DNA from: Candidatus Aminicenantota bacterium
GTDB lineage: Bacteria; Acidobacteriota; Aminicenantia; Aminicenantales; Saccharicenantaceae
Assembly: GCA_017999365.1 (NCBI GenBank)
Contig: JAGNLW010000006.1
Coordinates: 1-64,000 of the forward strand
Reading direction: 5' to 3'
Length of the DNA: 64,000 nt
In this document: piece by piece, positions 33,665-42,613 of the stretch
Position numbering within the stretch: position 1 is the stretch's first letter
Layout: every line of letters begins with the position of its first letter
Position numbers and translations under genes: made by a program
The notes under the pieces: generated by a model
What the model was told of the DNA's origin: nothing
Database searches by the model: none
What the model saw: the letters and a program-made list of their open reading frames with translations, nothing else

Positions 33665-34550
33665 GGCGCACCTTCCCGAGATCGGTCTGGCCGAGTCCGC
33701 GGGCCTGGGCCATTCCCAGGTAGGGGAGCTCGGCCGGGGCCACCCCGAAGAACGAGGCGCCCAGGGCGTCCACGGCCACGGGGTCCGTGCCGGCGACGAC
33801 CGTCTTGCGCAGCTCGGTGTCGGAGACGCGGCCGCCCTGCGGCCCGTTGCGGACGAGGATGCGGTAGGCATCGAGGACGGTCAGCTGGGGCTTGAAGAAG
33901 GCAGCCAGGTCGACGATGGTCTTGTCGAGGCTCTGGTGGAACTGGTTGCGGGCGCCGCCCGCCGCGCCGAGCCAGTTCTTGCCGCCCAGGGTCAGGCGGC
34001 TGAGGGAGTGGTGCTTGGCGATGGGGACGTTGATGAGCTTGTCGGCCTCGACGACGTCGAGGAGGACCTCCCACTCCTTGAGCCACTCGCCCTTGAGGGC
34101 CATCTTCTTGACCCGGTACTCGTCGACGAACAGCATGTCGCCGCCGGCCTCCTCGACCGCGGCCTGGATGCCCGAGCGGACGTAGCAGCGCTTGGCCTGG
34201 TTGGTCGTGTTGTCGATGACCACGGCCTTCTTGGCCCCGGCCTGGAGGACGAGCTCGACCAGGGTCTTGACGACCTCGGGATTGGTACAGGCGGCCATCT
34301 CGGGGGTGCGGTCCCAGCCGACGTTGGGCTTGATGACGACCCGGTCGCCGCGGCCGACGAAGCGGCCCATGCCGCCGATCGCGGCCAGCGCGCCCTTGGT
34401 CAGGGCGGCCGGCGACTCGCCCTCGACCTGGACTAGGTCGGGGAAGCCCGCGGCGGCCTTCTGGCCGGCCGGGGAGGCCCCGCCGAAGCGCAGGGCCAGC
34501 CCGGCCACTGCGGCGTCCTTGAGGAAATCGCGTCTTTTCATGCGTGTCAT
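33645..34550 (-). CDS. DUF362 domain protein with Tat signal
   Basis: 301 residues. The N-terminus MTRMKRRDFLKDAAVAGLAL has the twin-arginine motif RRDFLK, so it is exported folded. The DUF362 domain begins near VVIKPNVGWDR and includes KLINVPIAKHHSLSRLTLGG and NQFHQSLDKTIVDL. DUF362 proteins are often encoded beside ferredoxins and are presumed to act in Fe-S or redox chemistry. The ATG overlaps the upstream amidase stop by 4 bp. An in-frame ATG 9 nt later is an equally good start. Confidence 0.85.
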   Translation of the reverse strand: MTRMKRRDFLKDAAVAGLALRFGGASPAGQKAAAGFPDLVQVEGESPAALTKGALAAIGGMGRFVGRGDRVVIKPNVGWDRTPEMAACTNPEVVKTLVELVLQAGAKKAVVIDNTTNQAKRCYVRSGIQAAVEEAGGDMLFVDEYRVKKMALKGEWLKEWEVLLDVVEADKLINVPIAKHHSLSRLTLGGKNWLGAAGGARNQFHQSLDKTIVDLAAFFKPQLTVLDAYRILVRNGPQGGRVSDTELRKTVVAGTDPVAVDALGASFFGVAPAELPYLGMAQARGLGQTDLGKVRLEKRTV

Positions 34551-35788
34551 CCTTTGCCGAGAGAGTGGATGTATTCCATGATGCCGTCGAAGATGCCCCG
34601 GGCGGCCAGCTCGCGGTACCTCGGAGTCCGGAGCTTGGCCTCCTCCCGGGAGTTGGAGAGATGCGAGATCTCGACCAGGACCGAGGGCATCTCGCCGCCG
34701 ATGAGGACCCAGAAGGGGCCGCCCTTGACGCCGAGGTCCCGGACCGAAGGCAGGTCCTGGGACAGGGCCTTGACCAGGTTCCGCTGGACCTTCTCGGCGA
34801 GGCCCCTGGATTCCTGGACCTTGCTGTTCTGGACGATCTTCTGGAGGATGGCCTTCATCTCGCCGATGTTCTTGGTCGAGGTCGCGTTCTCGGCGGCGGC
34901 CAGCTCGACGACCGAAGGGTCGGGGCTGACGTTGAGGAAGAAGGTCTCGACGCCGCCGCGGCGGCGGTCCCGGTGGGCGTTGGCGTGGATGGAGACGAAC
35001 AGGTCGGCCCGCTTCTGGTTGGCGATGACCGTGCGGTCCTCGAGGCTGACGTCGACGTCCGATTCCCGGGTCAGGACGGCCTCGAGCCCGGCCTTCTCGC
35101 GGAGGAGCTTCTGGAGGGCCAGGGCCACGGCCAGGTTGACCTCCTTCTCCTGGAGGCCGCTCTTGCCGATCGTGCCGGGCCGGGGCCCGCCGTGGCCGGG
35201 GTCGATGACGACCGTTCTGACGCCGAGGCCGAGCTGGCGGGCGAGCGAGGTCGCGTTGAGGTTGGGGTCGTTGGGATCGACCTGGCGCTTGACCTGGGGC
35301 GCGGTCTTGTCGGGAGGCGCCGCGGGCTTGTCGGAGGGCTTATCGGCCGGCCGGTCCGCCGCGGCCGCGCCGTTCCCCTCGCGGGGATAGACGTCGATGA
35401 CCAGGCGGAAGGGATCCGGCAGATGGTAGACGCGGTAGGACTGGACGCGGGAGAAGTCGACGTCGACGACGACCCGGACCGTCGAGACGGTCTTCTGGGA
35501 GATGCGGATCTGGCTGATGTAATCGGCCTTGACGGGGTAGGCCTGCCCTTGGAGGAGCGGGTTGAGCTTGGCCTGTAGGACGTCGACGTAGATGCGTCCG
35601 GGATCGCGCAGTTCCCCGAAGGTATATTCGCGGAGCGTGCCGATGTCAAGGACGACGCGGGTGAAATTGGGATGGGTGGACCGGCGCAGGTTGACGATCT
35701 CGGCCCGCGGATCGGTCTGTGGCCCGGCCGCGAGGGAGAGAGCGACCGCCAGGACCGGGATGCCGAGGCGCGCCGCTGCGGATTTCAA
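34547..35788 (-). CDS. N-acetylmuramoyl-L-alanine amidase (AMIN plus Amidase_3)
   Basis: 413 residues from a TTG start. The signal peptide is near residues 1-22. Residues about 28-135 form an AMIN domain (HPNFTRVVLDIGTLREYTF, then FRLVIDVYP). After a Pro/Lys/Asp linker, the zinc amidase runs about 190-410, with IDPGHGG (His), the Glu of KEVNL, SIHANAH (His) and the C-terminal Glu of VLVEISHLSN. It cleaves peptides from peptidoglycan in cell separation. It is first in an operon with DUF362 and the polyferredoxin, an unusual association. Confidence 0.93.
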   Translation of the reverse strand: MKSAAARLGIPVLAVALSLAAGPQTDPRAEIVNLRRSTHPNFTRVVLDIGTLREYTFGELRDPGRIYVDVLQAKLNPLLQGQAYPVKADYISQIRISQKTVSTVRVVVDVDFSRVQSYRVYHLPDPFRLVIDVYPREGNGAAAADRPADKPSDKPAAPPDKTAPQVKRQVDPNDPNLNATSLARQLGLGVRTVVIDPGHGGPRPGTIGKSGLQEKEVNLAVALALQKLLREKAGLEAVLTRESDVDVSLEDRTVIANQKRADLFVSIHANAHRDRRRGGVETFFLNVSPDPSVVELAAAENATSTKNIGEMKAILQKIVQNSKVQESRGLAEKVQRNLVKALSQDLPSVRDLGVKGGPFWVLIGGEMPSVLVEISHLSNSREEAKLRTPRYRELAARGIFDGIMEYIHSLGKG

Positions 35789-35797
35789 TTCGAATCA

Positions 35798-35826
35798 ATT
35801 TTATAGGACCCGGCCGGGCTTGTCCA
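35798..35826 (-). promoter_or_regulatory. Possible promoter of the amidase operon, near-leaderless
   Basis: Minus-strand TGGACA (35821-35826), a 17-bp spacer and TAAAAT (35798-35803). Only 9 nt separate the -10 from the TTG start codon. It lies beside palindrome B. Confidence 0.4.
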
Positions 35827-35835
35827 CAGCCCGAT

Positions 35836-35909
35836 AATGGGGGACATGATACCTATTTCCCTATTCCGAGGGTCCGAAAAAATAGGAAATAGGTATCATG
35901 TCCCCCATT
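35836..35909. repeat. Near-perfect palindrome (element B) downstream of apgM
   Basis: The left arm 35836-35865 (30 nt) and right arm 35881-35909 (29 nt) are complementary apart from one missing base. The loop is 15 nt (35866-35880). The arms begin GGGGGACATGATACCTATTT and end with its inverse. It shares the GGGACATGA/TCATGTCCC core with elements A and C. It may also terminate the leftward apgM transcript. Confidence 0.85.
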
Positions 35910-35920
35910 TTACCCCATTA

Positions 35921-37123
35921 TTAGGCGCCGTATTTTTGCAGCTTGAGCGCGTGGGCCAGCATCAGGGGCATGGCCGATATGGACCGGAAGCGCCCCAGCA
36001 TCCCCTTGGCGCAGGCCCTCTCGGTGTAGGCGGCCACGTCGTCGGAGCCGGCCGTCGGCGAGACGAGCAGGAACGGATTCGGGTGCCAGGAATGACCCTT
36101 GAGGGCGGCCGGCGTCGAGTGGTCCGAGGTGACGACGAGGACGTCCGGCTTGAGGGCCAGGAGCCGGGGGATGAACGGATCGAGGGCCTCGATGGCTGCG
36201 ACTTTGGCGGCGAACTTGCCGTCCTCGCCGGTCGAGTCGGTCTTCTTGTAGTGGACGTAGAAGAAGTCGTGCCTGTCCCAGTTCTTCTCCAGGGCGTCGA
36301 AGAGGTCGGCGGTCTCGCCGCCCACCTCGAGGACCTCCATGCCCAGGAGCTTGGCCAGGCCCTTGTACATGGGGTAGTTGGCCACGGCCGCCGGCCGGAG
36401 CTTGAACAGGGCCTGCATGGTCGGGATGGACGGGAACTTGGAGAAGCCGCGGAGCAGGGCGGCGTTGGCCTTGGGCTCGTCCGCCAGGACCCCGGCGACG
36501 TCCTCGAGGAAGCGGTTGACGACCGCCGAGGCCTTGGCCGCCTCGGGCCGCAGGGGCGCCGTCGGGACGGGCGCCTGGCCCTCTTTCTGCGGATCGGCGT
36601 CGGACAGGGCGTCGGCCAGGCCCTCGGCCGTGAAGCGGGCCACGAAGCGGTGCTCCTTCCCCGGGAAGGCCTTGACCTCGAGGCCGTCGCGCTTCGGCAG
36701 TCCGGCGTTGAGCCGTTCGCAGACCCGGACGTTCTCCTCGGTCGGGATGCGGCCGGCCCGCCGGTCGGCCACCAGGCCGTCCCTGACCGTGGCGAAGTTG
36801 CCGCGGGCCACGAGGTCGTTCCGGCCGACCTCGACCCCCGAGCCCAGGGCCTCGAGGATGCCGCGGCCCAGCTGGTAGTTGAGCGGGTCGTAGCCGAACA
36901 GGGCCAGGTGGGCCGGCCCGCTGCCGGGCGTGATGCCCATGAGGACCGGGTCGGCGAGGCCGCAGACGCCGGCCGCGGCCAGCGCGTCGAGGTGCGGCTT
37001 GCGGGCCGTCTCGAGCTCGCTCCGGCCGTCGACGGGCAGCCCGCCGACGCCGTCCATGACCAGCAGGACGATCTTCGTATCCGTTTGTTGGCTCAGGTCG
37101 CGGGCCAGGTCTTCCCATTCCAT
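35921..37123 (-). CDS. apgM: Cofactor-independent phosphoglycerate mutase, archaeal type
   Basis: 400 residues of the alkaline-phosphatase-fold ApgM family. Marks are VLLVMDGVGGLP (metal-binding Asp), GITPGSGPAHLALFGYDP (catalytic Ser), DFFYVHYKKTDSTGEDG, and VVTSDHSTPAALKGHSWHP with metal-binding Asp/His. It interconverts 3- and 2-phosphoglycerate without 2,3-BPG. The ATG at 37123 has an AGGAG site 8 nt upstream; a longer frame to 37195 would translate the palindrome and was rejected. Palindromes B and C flank the gene. Confidence 0.92.
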   Translation of the reverse strand: MEWEDLARDLSQQTDTKIVLLVMDGVGGLPVDGRSELETARKPHLDALAAAGVCGLADPVLMGITPGSGPAHLALFGYDPLNYQLGRGILEALGSGVEVGRNDLVARGNFATVRDGLVADRRAGRIPTEENVRVCERLNAGLPKRDGLEVKAFPGKEHRFVARFTAEGLADALSDADPQKEGQAPVPTAPLRPEAAKASAVVNRFLEDVAGVLADEPKANAALLRGFSKFPSIPTMQALFKLRPAAVANYPMYKGLAKLLGMEVLEVGGETADLFDALEKNWDRHDFFYVHYKKTDSTGEDGKFAAKVAAIEALDPFIPRLLALKPDVLVVTSDHSTPAALKGHSWHPNPFLLVSPTAGSDDVAAYTERACAKGMLGRFRSISAMPLMLAHALKLQKYGA

Positions 37124-37137
37124 GATGCAACTCCTAC

Positions 37138-37166
37138 GGGGACACGTACCCCGGGTACATGTCCCC
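37138..37166. repeat. Palindromic repeat (element C) between apgM and guaA
   Basis: 14-nt arms 37138-37151 and 37153-37166 (GGGGACACGTACCC / GGGTACATGTCCCC) with one mismatch and a 1-nt centre. The core matches elements A and B. Confidence 0.75.
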
Positions 37167-37211
37167 TTTCGCGTGTCCTTTCCCCTCCGGGCCAACGTAT
37201 TTTAGCACAAA

Positions 37212-37240
37212 TTGAAACATCCCCCGGGCTCTGATAAAAT
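37212..37240 (+). promoter_or_regulatory. guaA promoter (leaderless)
   Basis: TTGAAA (37212-37217), a 17-bp spacer and TAAAAT (37235-37240), preceded by TG as an extended -10. Exactly 6 nt (ccctcc) lie between the -10 and the ATG, with no Shine-Dalgarno. Confidence 0.6.
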
Positions 37241-37246
37241 CCCTCC

Positions 37247-38779
37247 ATGCAGAAAGTCCTCATCCTCGATTTCGGGTCCCAATACACCCAGCTCATCGCC
37301 CGGAAGATCCGCGAGCTCGGCGTGTACTCCGAGATCCTGCCCTTCTCGACGCCGCTCGACGCGATCAAGCGCGAGAAGCCCGCCGCCCTGGTCCTCTCCG
37401 GCGGGCCGCAGAGCGTCTACGGCAAGGGCGCGCCCCATCCGGACAGGGGCGTCTTCGGGCTCGGCGTCCCGATCCTGGGCATCTGCTACGGCGTCCAGCT
37501 CATGGCCTACTTCCTCGGCGGCGAGGTCATCCCCTCGAAGGAGCGCGAATACGGCTTCGCCGCCCTGCGCGTCCTCGACCGGGCGGGGCTGCTGGCCAAG
37601 GTCAAGGACAAGGAGCAGGTCTGGATGAGCCACGGCGACCGCCTCGAGCGCGTCCCGCCCGGCTTCCGCCTGACCGGGAGCACGGCCAACACCCGGGCCG
37701 CGGTCATCGAGGACCGGGCCCGCCGGTTCTACGGCGTCCAGTTCCACCCCGAGGTCATCCACACCAAGGAGGGCCTCAAGGTCCTCGGCAATTTCCTCTT
37801 CCGCGAGGCCGGGCTCAAGGCCGACTGGACGATTTCGTCCTTCGTCGACCGCAAGGTCAGGGAGATCCGCGAGACGGTCGGCCCGGGCAAGGTCATCTGC
37901 GGCCTGTCCGGCGGCGTCGACTCCCTGGTCACCTCGCTCATCATCCACAAGGCCATCGGCTCGAAGCTCACCTGCATCTTCATCGACAACGGCCTCCTCC
38001 GCAAGGGCCAGTACGAGGCCCTCATGGAGGCCTTCCGGCACAAGTTCGCCCTCAAGGTCATCGGCATCGACGCCTCGGACCTGTTCCTGGAGAAGCTCCG
38101 CGGCGTCGTCTCGCCCGAGCGCAAGCGCAAGACCATCGGCCGCCTGTTCATCCACCTCTTCGAGCGCGAGGCCATGCGCCTCGGCGGGGCGGCCTTCCTG
38201 GCCCAGGGCACGATCTATCCCGACGTCATCGAGTCGAACCCCGTCAAGGGGCCGTCCTCGGTCATCAAGTCGCACCACAACGTCGGCGGCCTGCCCAAGG
38301 GCCTGCGCTTCCGGCTGGTCGAGCCCCTGCGGGAGCTGTTCAAGGACGAGGTCCGGGCCCTGGCCCTCGAGCTCGGCGTCGACGCCGACTTCATCCACCA
38401 GCACCCCTTCCCCGGTCCCGGCCTGGCCGTGCGCATGATCGGGGCCGTCGACCGCGACAGCCTGGACATCCTGCGGGCGGCCGACGACATCGTCCTCCAG
38501 GAGGTCCAGCGGGCCGGCATCTACAAGAAGCTCTGGCAGGCCTTCGCCGTCCTCCTGCCGGTCCGCTCGGTCGGCGTCATGGGCGACCAGCGGACCTACC
38601 ACCGGGTCGTCGTCATCCGCATGGTCCAGAGCACGGACGGCATGACCGCCAACTGGTACCCGGCGCCGGCCAAGCTCATGGCCCGCATGTCGACGCGCAT
38701 CGTCAACGAGGTCCGCGGCGTCAACCGGGTCGTCTACGACGTGACGACCAAACCGCCGGGGACCATCGAATGGGAATAG
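37247..38779 (+). CDS. guaA: GMP synthase (glutamine-hydrolysing)
   Basis: 510 residues. The class I glutamine amidotransferase has GICYGVQLM (nucleophile Cys) and GVQFHPEV (His/Glu). The ATP pyrophosphatase has the P-loop GLSGGVDSLV near residue 220. The C-terminal dimerisation domain holds HQHPFPGPGLAVR and ends with DVTTKPPGTIEWE. It aminates XMP to GMP. It has its own promoter, with the -10 only 6 nt before ATG, and dnaE follows 60 bp later. Confidence 0.98.
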   Translation: MQKVLILDFGSQYTQLIARKIRELGVYSEILPFSTPLDAIKREKPAALVLSGGPQSVYGKGAPHPDRGVFGLGVPILGICYGVQLMAYFLGGEVIPSKEREYGFAALRVLDRAGLLAKVKDKEQVWMSHGDRLERVPPGFRLTGSTANTRAAVIEDRARRFYGVQFHPEVIHTKEGLKVLGNFLFREAGLKADWTISSFVDRKVREIRETVGPGKVICGLSGGVDSLVTSLIIHKAIGSKLTCIFIDNGLLRKGQYEALMEAFRHKFALKVIGIDASDLFLEKLRGVVSPERKRKTIGRLFIHLFEREAMRLGGAAFLAQGTIYPDVIESNPVKGPSSVIKSHHNVGGLPKGLRFRLVEPLRELFKDEVRALALELGVDADFIHQHPFPGPGLAVRMIGAVDRDSLDILRAADDIVLQEVQRAGIYKKLWQAFAVLLPVRSVGVMGDQRTYHRVVVIRMVQSTDGMTANWYPAPAKLMARMSTRIVNEVRGVNRVVYDVTTKPPGTIEWE

Positions 38780-38839
38780 CCTAGGCCGTCCGGCCGGCCC
38801 GCCCCGCGGTCCGTCCGGTTTCGAAAGAGATAGCCGTTC

Positions 38840-41800
38840 ATGGAACCGATCTTCGTCCACCTGCACAACCATTCCGAGTACAGCGTGCTCGACGGCTGTC
38901 TGCGGGTGCCCCGCCTCGTCTCCGAGGCCTACGATCAGAAGATGCCGGCCGTGGCCCTGACCGACCACGGCAACATCTTCGGCGCCGTCCAGTTCTTCAA
39001 GGAGGCCAAGGCCAAGGGCGTCAAGCCCATCCTCGGCTGCGAGGCCTACGTCGCCCCCCAGAGCCGCTTCGACAAGAAGCCCGGCGGGCCCCAGGACATC
39101 CACCACTTCCACCTCGTCCTGCTGGTCAAGGACGAGTCCGGCTACCGCAACCTCTGCGAGCTCGTCACCCGCAGCTACACCGAGGGCTTCTACTACCGGC
39201 CGCGCATCGACAAGGAGCTCCTGGCCGCCCACGCCGGGGGCCTCATCGGCCTGTCGGCCTGCCTCAAGGGCGAGCTGGCGACCTGGCTCTCCCGGGGCCT
39301 CCCGGAGAAGGCCGAGGCCGCCGCCAGGGAGTACGCCTCGATCTTCGCTCCCGGCGACTTCTACGTCGAGCTCATGGACCACGGCCTGCCGGAGCAGAAG
39401 GCCGTCAACCCCCAGCTCGTGGCCGTGGCCCGCAAGCTCGGCCTGCCCCTGGCGGCCACCAACGACATCCACTTCGCCCGCCGCGAGGACGCCGAGAGCC
39501 AGGACGTCCTGGTCTGCATCCAGACCAACCGCAAGATCTCCGACCCGGACCGGCTCAAGTTCTCGACCGACCAGTTCTACTTCAAGTCCGCGGCCGAGAT
39601 GGCGGAGCTCTTCAAGGACACCCCCGACGCCGTCGAGAACACGGGCAAGATCGCGGCCCGCTGCGACTTCGACTTCCCGCCCAAGAAGTACCACCTGCCC
39701 AACTTCGAGCCGCCCGCCGGCAAGGAGCTGAGCGAGTACCTCGAGGAGGTCGCCTGGGCCGGCTTTCACGCCCGCATGGAGGCCCGGCGCACCGGCAACG
39801 GCAACGGCGACGCCCGGGGGGCCCACACCCCGGCCGAGTACGAGGACCGGCTCAAGCGGGAGCTGGCCCTGGTCAAGAAGATGGGCTTCGAGGGTTACTT
39901 CCTCATCGTCTGGGACCTGCTCAAGGCGGCCCGCGAGCGGGGCATCCCGGTCGGCCCGGGGCGCGGCTCGGCCGCCGGAAGCCTCCTGGCCTACGCCCTG
40001 CGCATCACCGAGATCGACCCGCTCGAATACGACCTCCTGTTCGAGCGCTTCCTCAATCCCGAGCGCATCAGCCTGCCCGACATCGACATGGACTTCTGCG
40101 CCCGGCGCCGCCAGGAGATGATCGGGTACGTCACGGAGAAGTACGGCGCGGCCAACGTCTGCCAGATCATCACCTTCGGGACCATGGCCGCCCGCGGCTC
40201 CATCCGCGACGTCGGCCGCGTCCTCGAGGTGCCCCTGCCCGAGGTCGACCGCATCGCCAAGATGATCCCCTTCTCGGTTGACGCGACCATCGCCGAGGCC
40301 CTCAAGACGGTGCCCGAGCTGCGGGCCCTGCGCGACCGCAACTCCAAGGTCGCCCAGCTCCTGGCCATCGCCCAGAAGATCGAGGGCCAGGTCCGCAACC
40401 CGTCCATCCACGCCGCCGGCGTCGTCATCACGCCCAAACCCCTGGTCGAGTTCCTGCCCCTCTATCAATCGACCAAGGGCGAGGTCACGACCCAGTTCGC
40501 CATGAGCGACGTCGAGGCCCTGGGCCTGCTGAAGATGGACTTCCTGGGCCTGCGCAACCTGACCGTCATCGACGACGCCCTGGCCCTCATCAAGGCCGAG
40601 ACGGGCCGGACCGTCGACATCGGGGCCCTGCCCCTCGACGACCCGGCCACCTTCGAGCTGTTCCGCTCGGGCAACACGGACGGCGTCTTCCAGTTCGAGA
40701 GCCCGGGCATGAAGGACCTCCTGCGCCGCTTCGGGCCGACCGAGTTCCGCGACCTCATCGCCCTCAACGCCCTCTACCGCCCCGGCCCGCTCAAGAGCGG
40801 CATGACCGACGAGTCCATCCACCGCCGCCACCACCCCGAGCGCATCGCCTACGAGCTCCCCGAGCTCGAGCCCGTCCTCCGCGAGACGCGGGGTATCATC
40901 GTCTACCAGGAACAGGTCATGCGCATCGCCACCGACCTGGCCGGCTTCACCCTGGGCGGGGCCGACCTCCTGCGCAAGGCCATGGGCAAGAAGGACAAGG
41001 AGACGATGAAGGCCCAGAAGCAGAAGTTCGTCCAGGGGGCGCGCAAGAAGGGCATCGCCGCCGCCAAGGCCGACAAGATCTTCGAGCAGATCAAGGAGTT
41101 CGCCGAGTACGGCTTCAACAAATCCCACGCCGCCGTCTACGCCCTGGTCGCCTACCAGACGGCCTGGCTCAAGGCCCACTATCCCGTCCACTACCTGGCC
41201 GCCCTGCTGACCTCGGAGGCCGAGCGCGGGGCCACGCCCCAGGTCGTCAAGTACATCGGCGAGTGCCACGAGATGGGCATCCAGGTCCTGCCCCCCGACA
41301 TCAACCGGAGCGAGTTCCGCTTCACCGTCGAGGGCGGCAACATCCGCTTCGGCCTGGCCGCCGTCAAGGGCATCGGCCAGGCGGCCGTCGAGGAGATCGT
41401 GGCCGCCCGCCTCTCGCTCGGCGGCTTCAAGTCGCCTTTCGACCTGTTCCTCGAGCACGACACCAAGGTCGTCAACCGCAAGGCCGTCGAGAGCCTCATC
41501 AAGGCCGGGGCCTTCGACTCCCTGGGCTGGAAGCGCTCGCAGTGCTTCCACATGCTCGACCGCATGATCGATTACGGCCACGAGGTCCAGAAGGCGGCCG
41601 CGGCCAAGCAGGTCTCGCTCTTCGGCCCGGCCGGAGCCGAGACGCCGGACGTCCCGCCCGAGGTCCTGGAGATGCGCGAGTGGGACGAGTCCCACGTCCT
41701 GTCCTACGAGATGGACGCCCTCGGCCTCTACATCACCGGCCATCCCCTGGCCCGGTACAAGGACCGCCTGCGCAAGCTCGTCTCCCACATGGTCGCCGAG

Positions 41801-42325
41801 ATCGACCCCGAGCGGGACTTCGACCGCGACGTCCGCCTGGCCGGCATCATCGGCGGGTTCAAGCCCCTCAAGACCAAGAAGGACGAGCGCATGGCCGCCT
41901 TCGTCCTGGAGGACCTGACCGGCAAGATCGACGTCGTCTCCTTCCCGGAGAGCTTCGGCCGCTTCGGGACCTACCTGCGCGAGGGCCAGCTCGTCTGGAT
42001 CAAGGGCAAGTACATGGGCGAGGAGGAGAACCGGCGTATCAGCCTGAGCGCGGCCATGCCCCTGGCCGAGGCCTTCGAGAAGCAGGCCAAGCGCGTCGTC
42101 GTCCGCATCTTCCTGCCGGGCCTCGAGGACGCGACGATCGCCGAGCTCAAGACCGTCCTCGACGGCTACGAGGGCCGCTGCCCGGTCCAGTTCGAGCTGG
42201 TGACGCCGCACTCCTACCGGGTCGTGGCCCAGAGCGCCGAGGTCCAGAAGGTCACGCCCTCCGAGGACCTCATCAAGAAGATCGAGGGGCTCCTGGGGGA
42301 GAACTCGGTCGCCGTCGAATATTGA
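38840..42325 (+). CDS. dnaE: DNA polymerase III alpha subunit
   Basis: 1161 residues, normal for DnaE1. The N-terminal PHP domain starts FVHLHNHSEYSVLDG. The palm has GPGRGSAAGSLLAYAL and the catalytic LPDIDMDFC. NKSHAAVYALVAYQTAWLKAHYP and the helix-hairpin-helix region follow, with an OB fold (about 985-1065) and a C-terminal domain. It is the main replicative polymerase, working with the DnaN clamp encoded earlier in the window. It ends 9 bp before the convergent toxin gene. Confidence 0.98.
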   Translation: MEPIFVHLHNHSEYSVLDGCLRVPRLVSEAYDQKMPAVALTDHGNIFGAVQFFKEAKAKGVKPILGCEAYVAPQSRFDKKPGGPQDIHHFHLVLLVKDESGYRNLCELVTRSYTEGFYYRPRIDKELLAAHAGGLIGLSACLKGELATWLSRGLPEKAEAAAREYASIFAPGDFYVELMDHGLPEQKAVNPQLVAVARKLGLPLAATNDIHFARREDAESQDVLVCIQTNRKISDPDRLKFSTDQFYFKSAAEMAELFKDTPDAVENTGKIAARCDFDFPPKKYHLPNFEPPAGKELSEYLEEVAWAGFHARMEARRTGNGNGDARGAHTPAEYEDRLKRELALVKKMGFEGYFLIVWDLLKAARERGIPVGPGRGSAAGSLLAYALRITEIDPLEYDLLFERFLNPERISLPDIDMDFCARRRQEMIGYVTEKYGAANVCQIITFGTMAARGSIRDVGRVLEVPLPEVDRIAKMIPFSVDATIAEALKTVPELRALRDRNSKVAQLLAIAQKIEGQVRNPSIHAAGVVITPKPLVEFLPLYQSTKGEVTTQFAMSDVEALGLLKMDFLGLRNLTVIDDALALIKAETGRTVDIGALPLDDPATFELFRSGNTDGVFQFESPGMKDLLRRFGPTEFRDLIALNALYRPGPLKSGMTDESIHRRHHPERIAYELPELEPVLRETRGIIVYQEQVMRIATDLAGFTLGGADLLRKAMGKKDKETMKAQKQKFVQGARKKGIAAAKADKIFEQIKEFAEYGFNKSHAAVYALVAYQTAWLKAHYPVHYLAALLTSEAERGATPQVVKYIGECHEMGIQVLPPDINRSEFRFTVEGGNIRFGLAAVKGIGQAAVEEIVAARLSLGGFKSPFDLFLEHDTKVVNRKAVESLIKAGAFDSLGWKRSQCFHMLDRMIDYGHEVQKAAAAKQVSLFGPAGAETPDVPPEVLEMREWDESHVLSYEMDALGLYITGHPLARYKDRLRKLVSHMVAEIDPERDFDRDVRLAGIIGGFKPLKTKKDERMAAFVLEDLTGKIDVVSFPESFGRFGTYLREGQLVWIKGKYMGEEENRRISLSAAMPLAEAFEKQAKRVVVRIFLPGLEDATIAELKTVLDGYEGRCPVQFELVTPHSYRVVAQSAEVQKVTPSEDLIKKIEGLLGENSVAVEY

Positions 42326-42334
42326 CGACGGAAG

Positions 42335-42613
42335 CTAAGCGTCCTTCAGGAAATCCTTGATCGAATCGTGATCCCCGGCGAGCGTGAATTCGACCAGATC
42401 CTCCGTCCAACGGAACAGGATCCGGTTCCTGAGACCGCGCCGGATCTCCCAATAGCCATCGCGAAGACGCTTGAGGCCCAGGCCGGCGGGCAAGGGGGAC
42501 CGTTTTTCCAGGAAATCCAAAAATGCCAGGCAGGATGATACCAGATCGTCTTTTTGTCCGGGGAGCAGCGATTTCAGAGAGCGATCGAAAGCCGGCTTGA
42601 ATTCGTATCTCAC
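42335..42613 (-). CDS. RelE/ParE-superfamily toxin
   Basis: 92 residues with the RelE-like pattern: N-terminal helices (FKPAFDRSLKSLLPG), then LKRLRDGYWEIRRGLRNRIL strands with basic residues, and the end DHDSIKDFLKDA typical of HigB/RelE proteins. It probably cleaves mRNA on the ribosome. Its start overlaps the antitoxin stop by 4 bp, as is usual for type II toxin-antitoxin pairs. Confidence 0.82.
   Translation of the reverse strand: MRYEFKPAFDRSLKSLLPGQKDDLVSSCLAFLDFLEKRSPLPAGLGLKRLRDGYWEIRRGLRNRILFRWTEDLVEFTLAGDHDSIKDFLKDA

Noticed and set aside
33665..33871. N-terminal extension of the polyferredoxin
   Set aside because: The extension lies within DUF362 coding sequence and is low-complexity; TTG at 33664 has GGGAAGG upstream.
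37124..37195. Upstream extension of apgM to an ATG at 37195
   Set aside because: It would translate palindrome C. A proper ribosome-binding site precedes the ATG at 37123.
37202..42211. A 1669-codon leftward open frame opposite guaA and dnaE
   Set aside because: Same kind of composition artefact. guaA and dnaE on the other strand are unambiguous.
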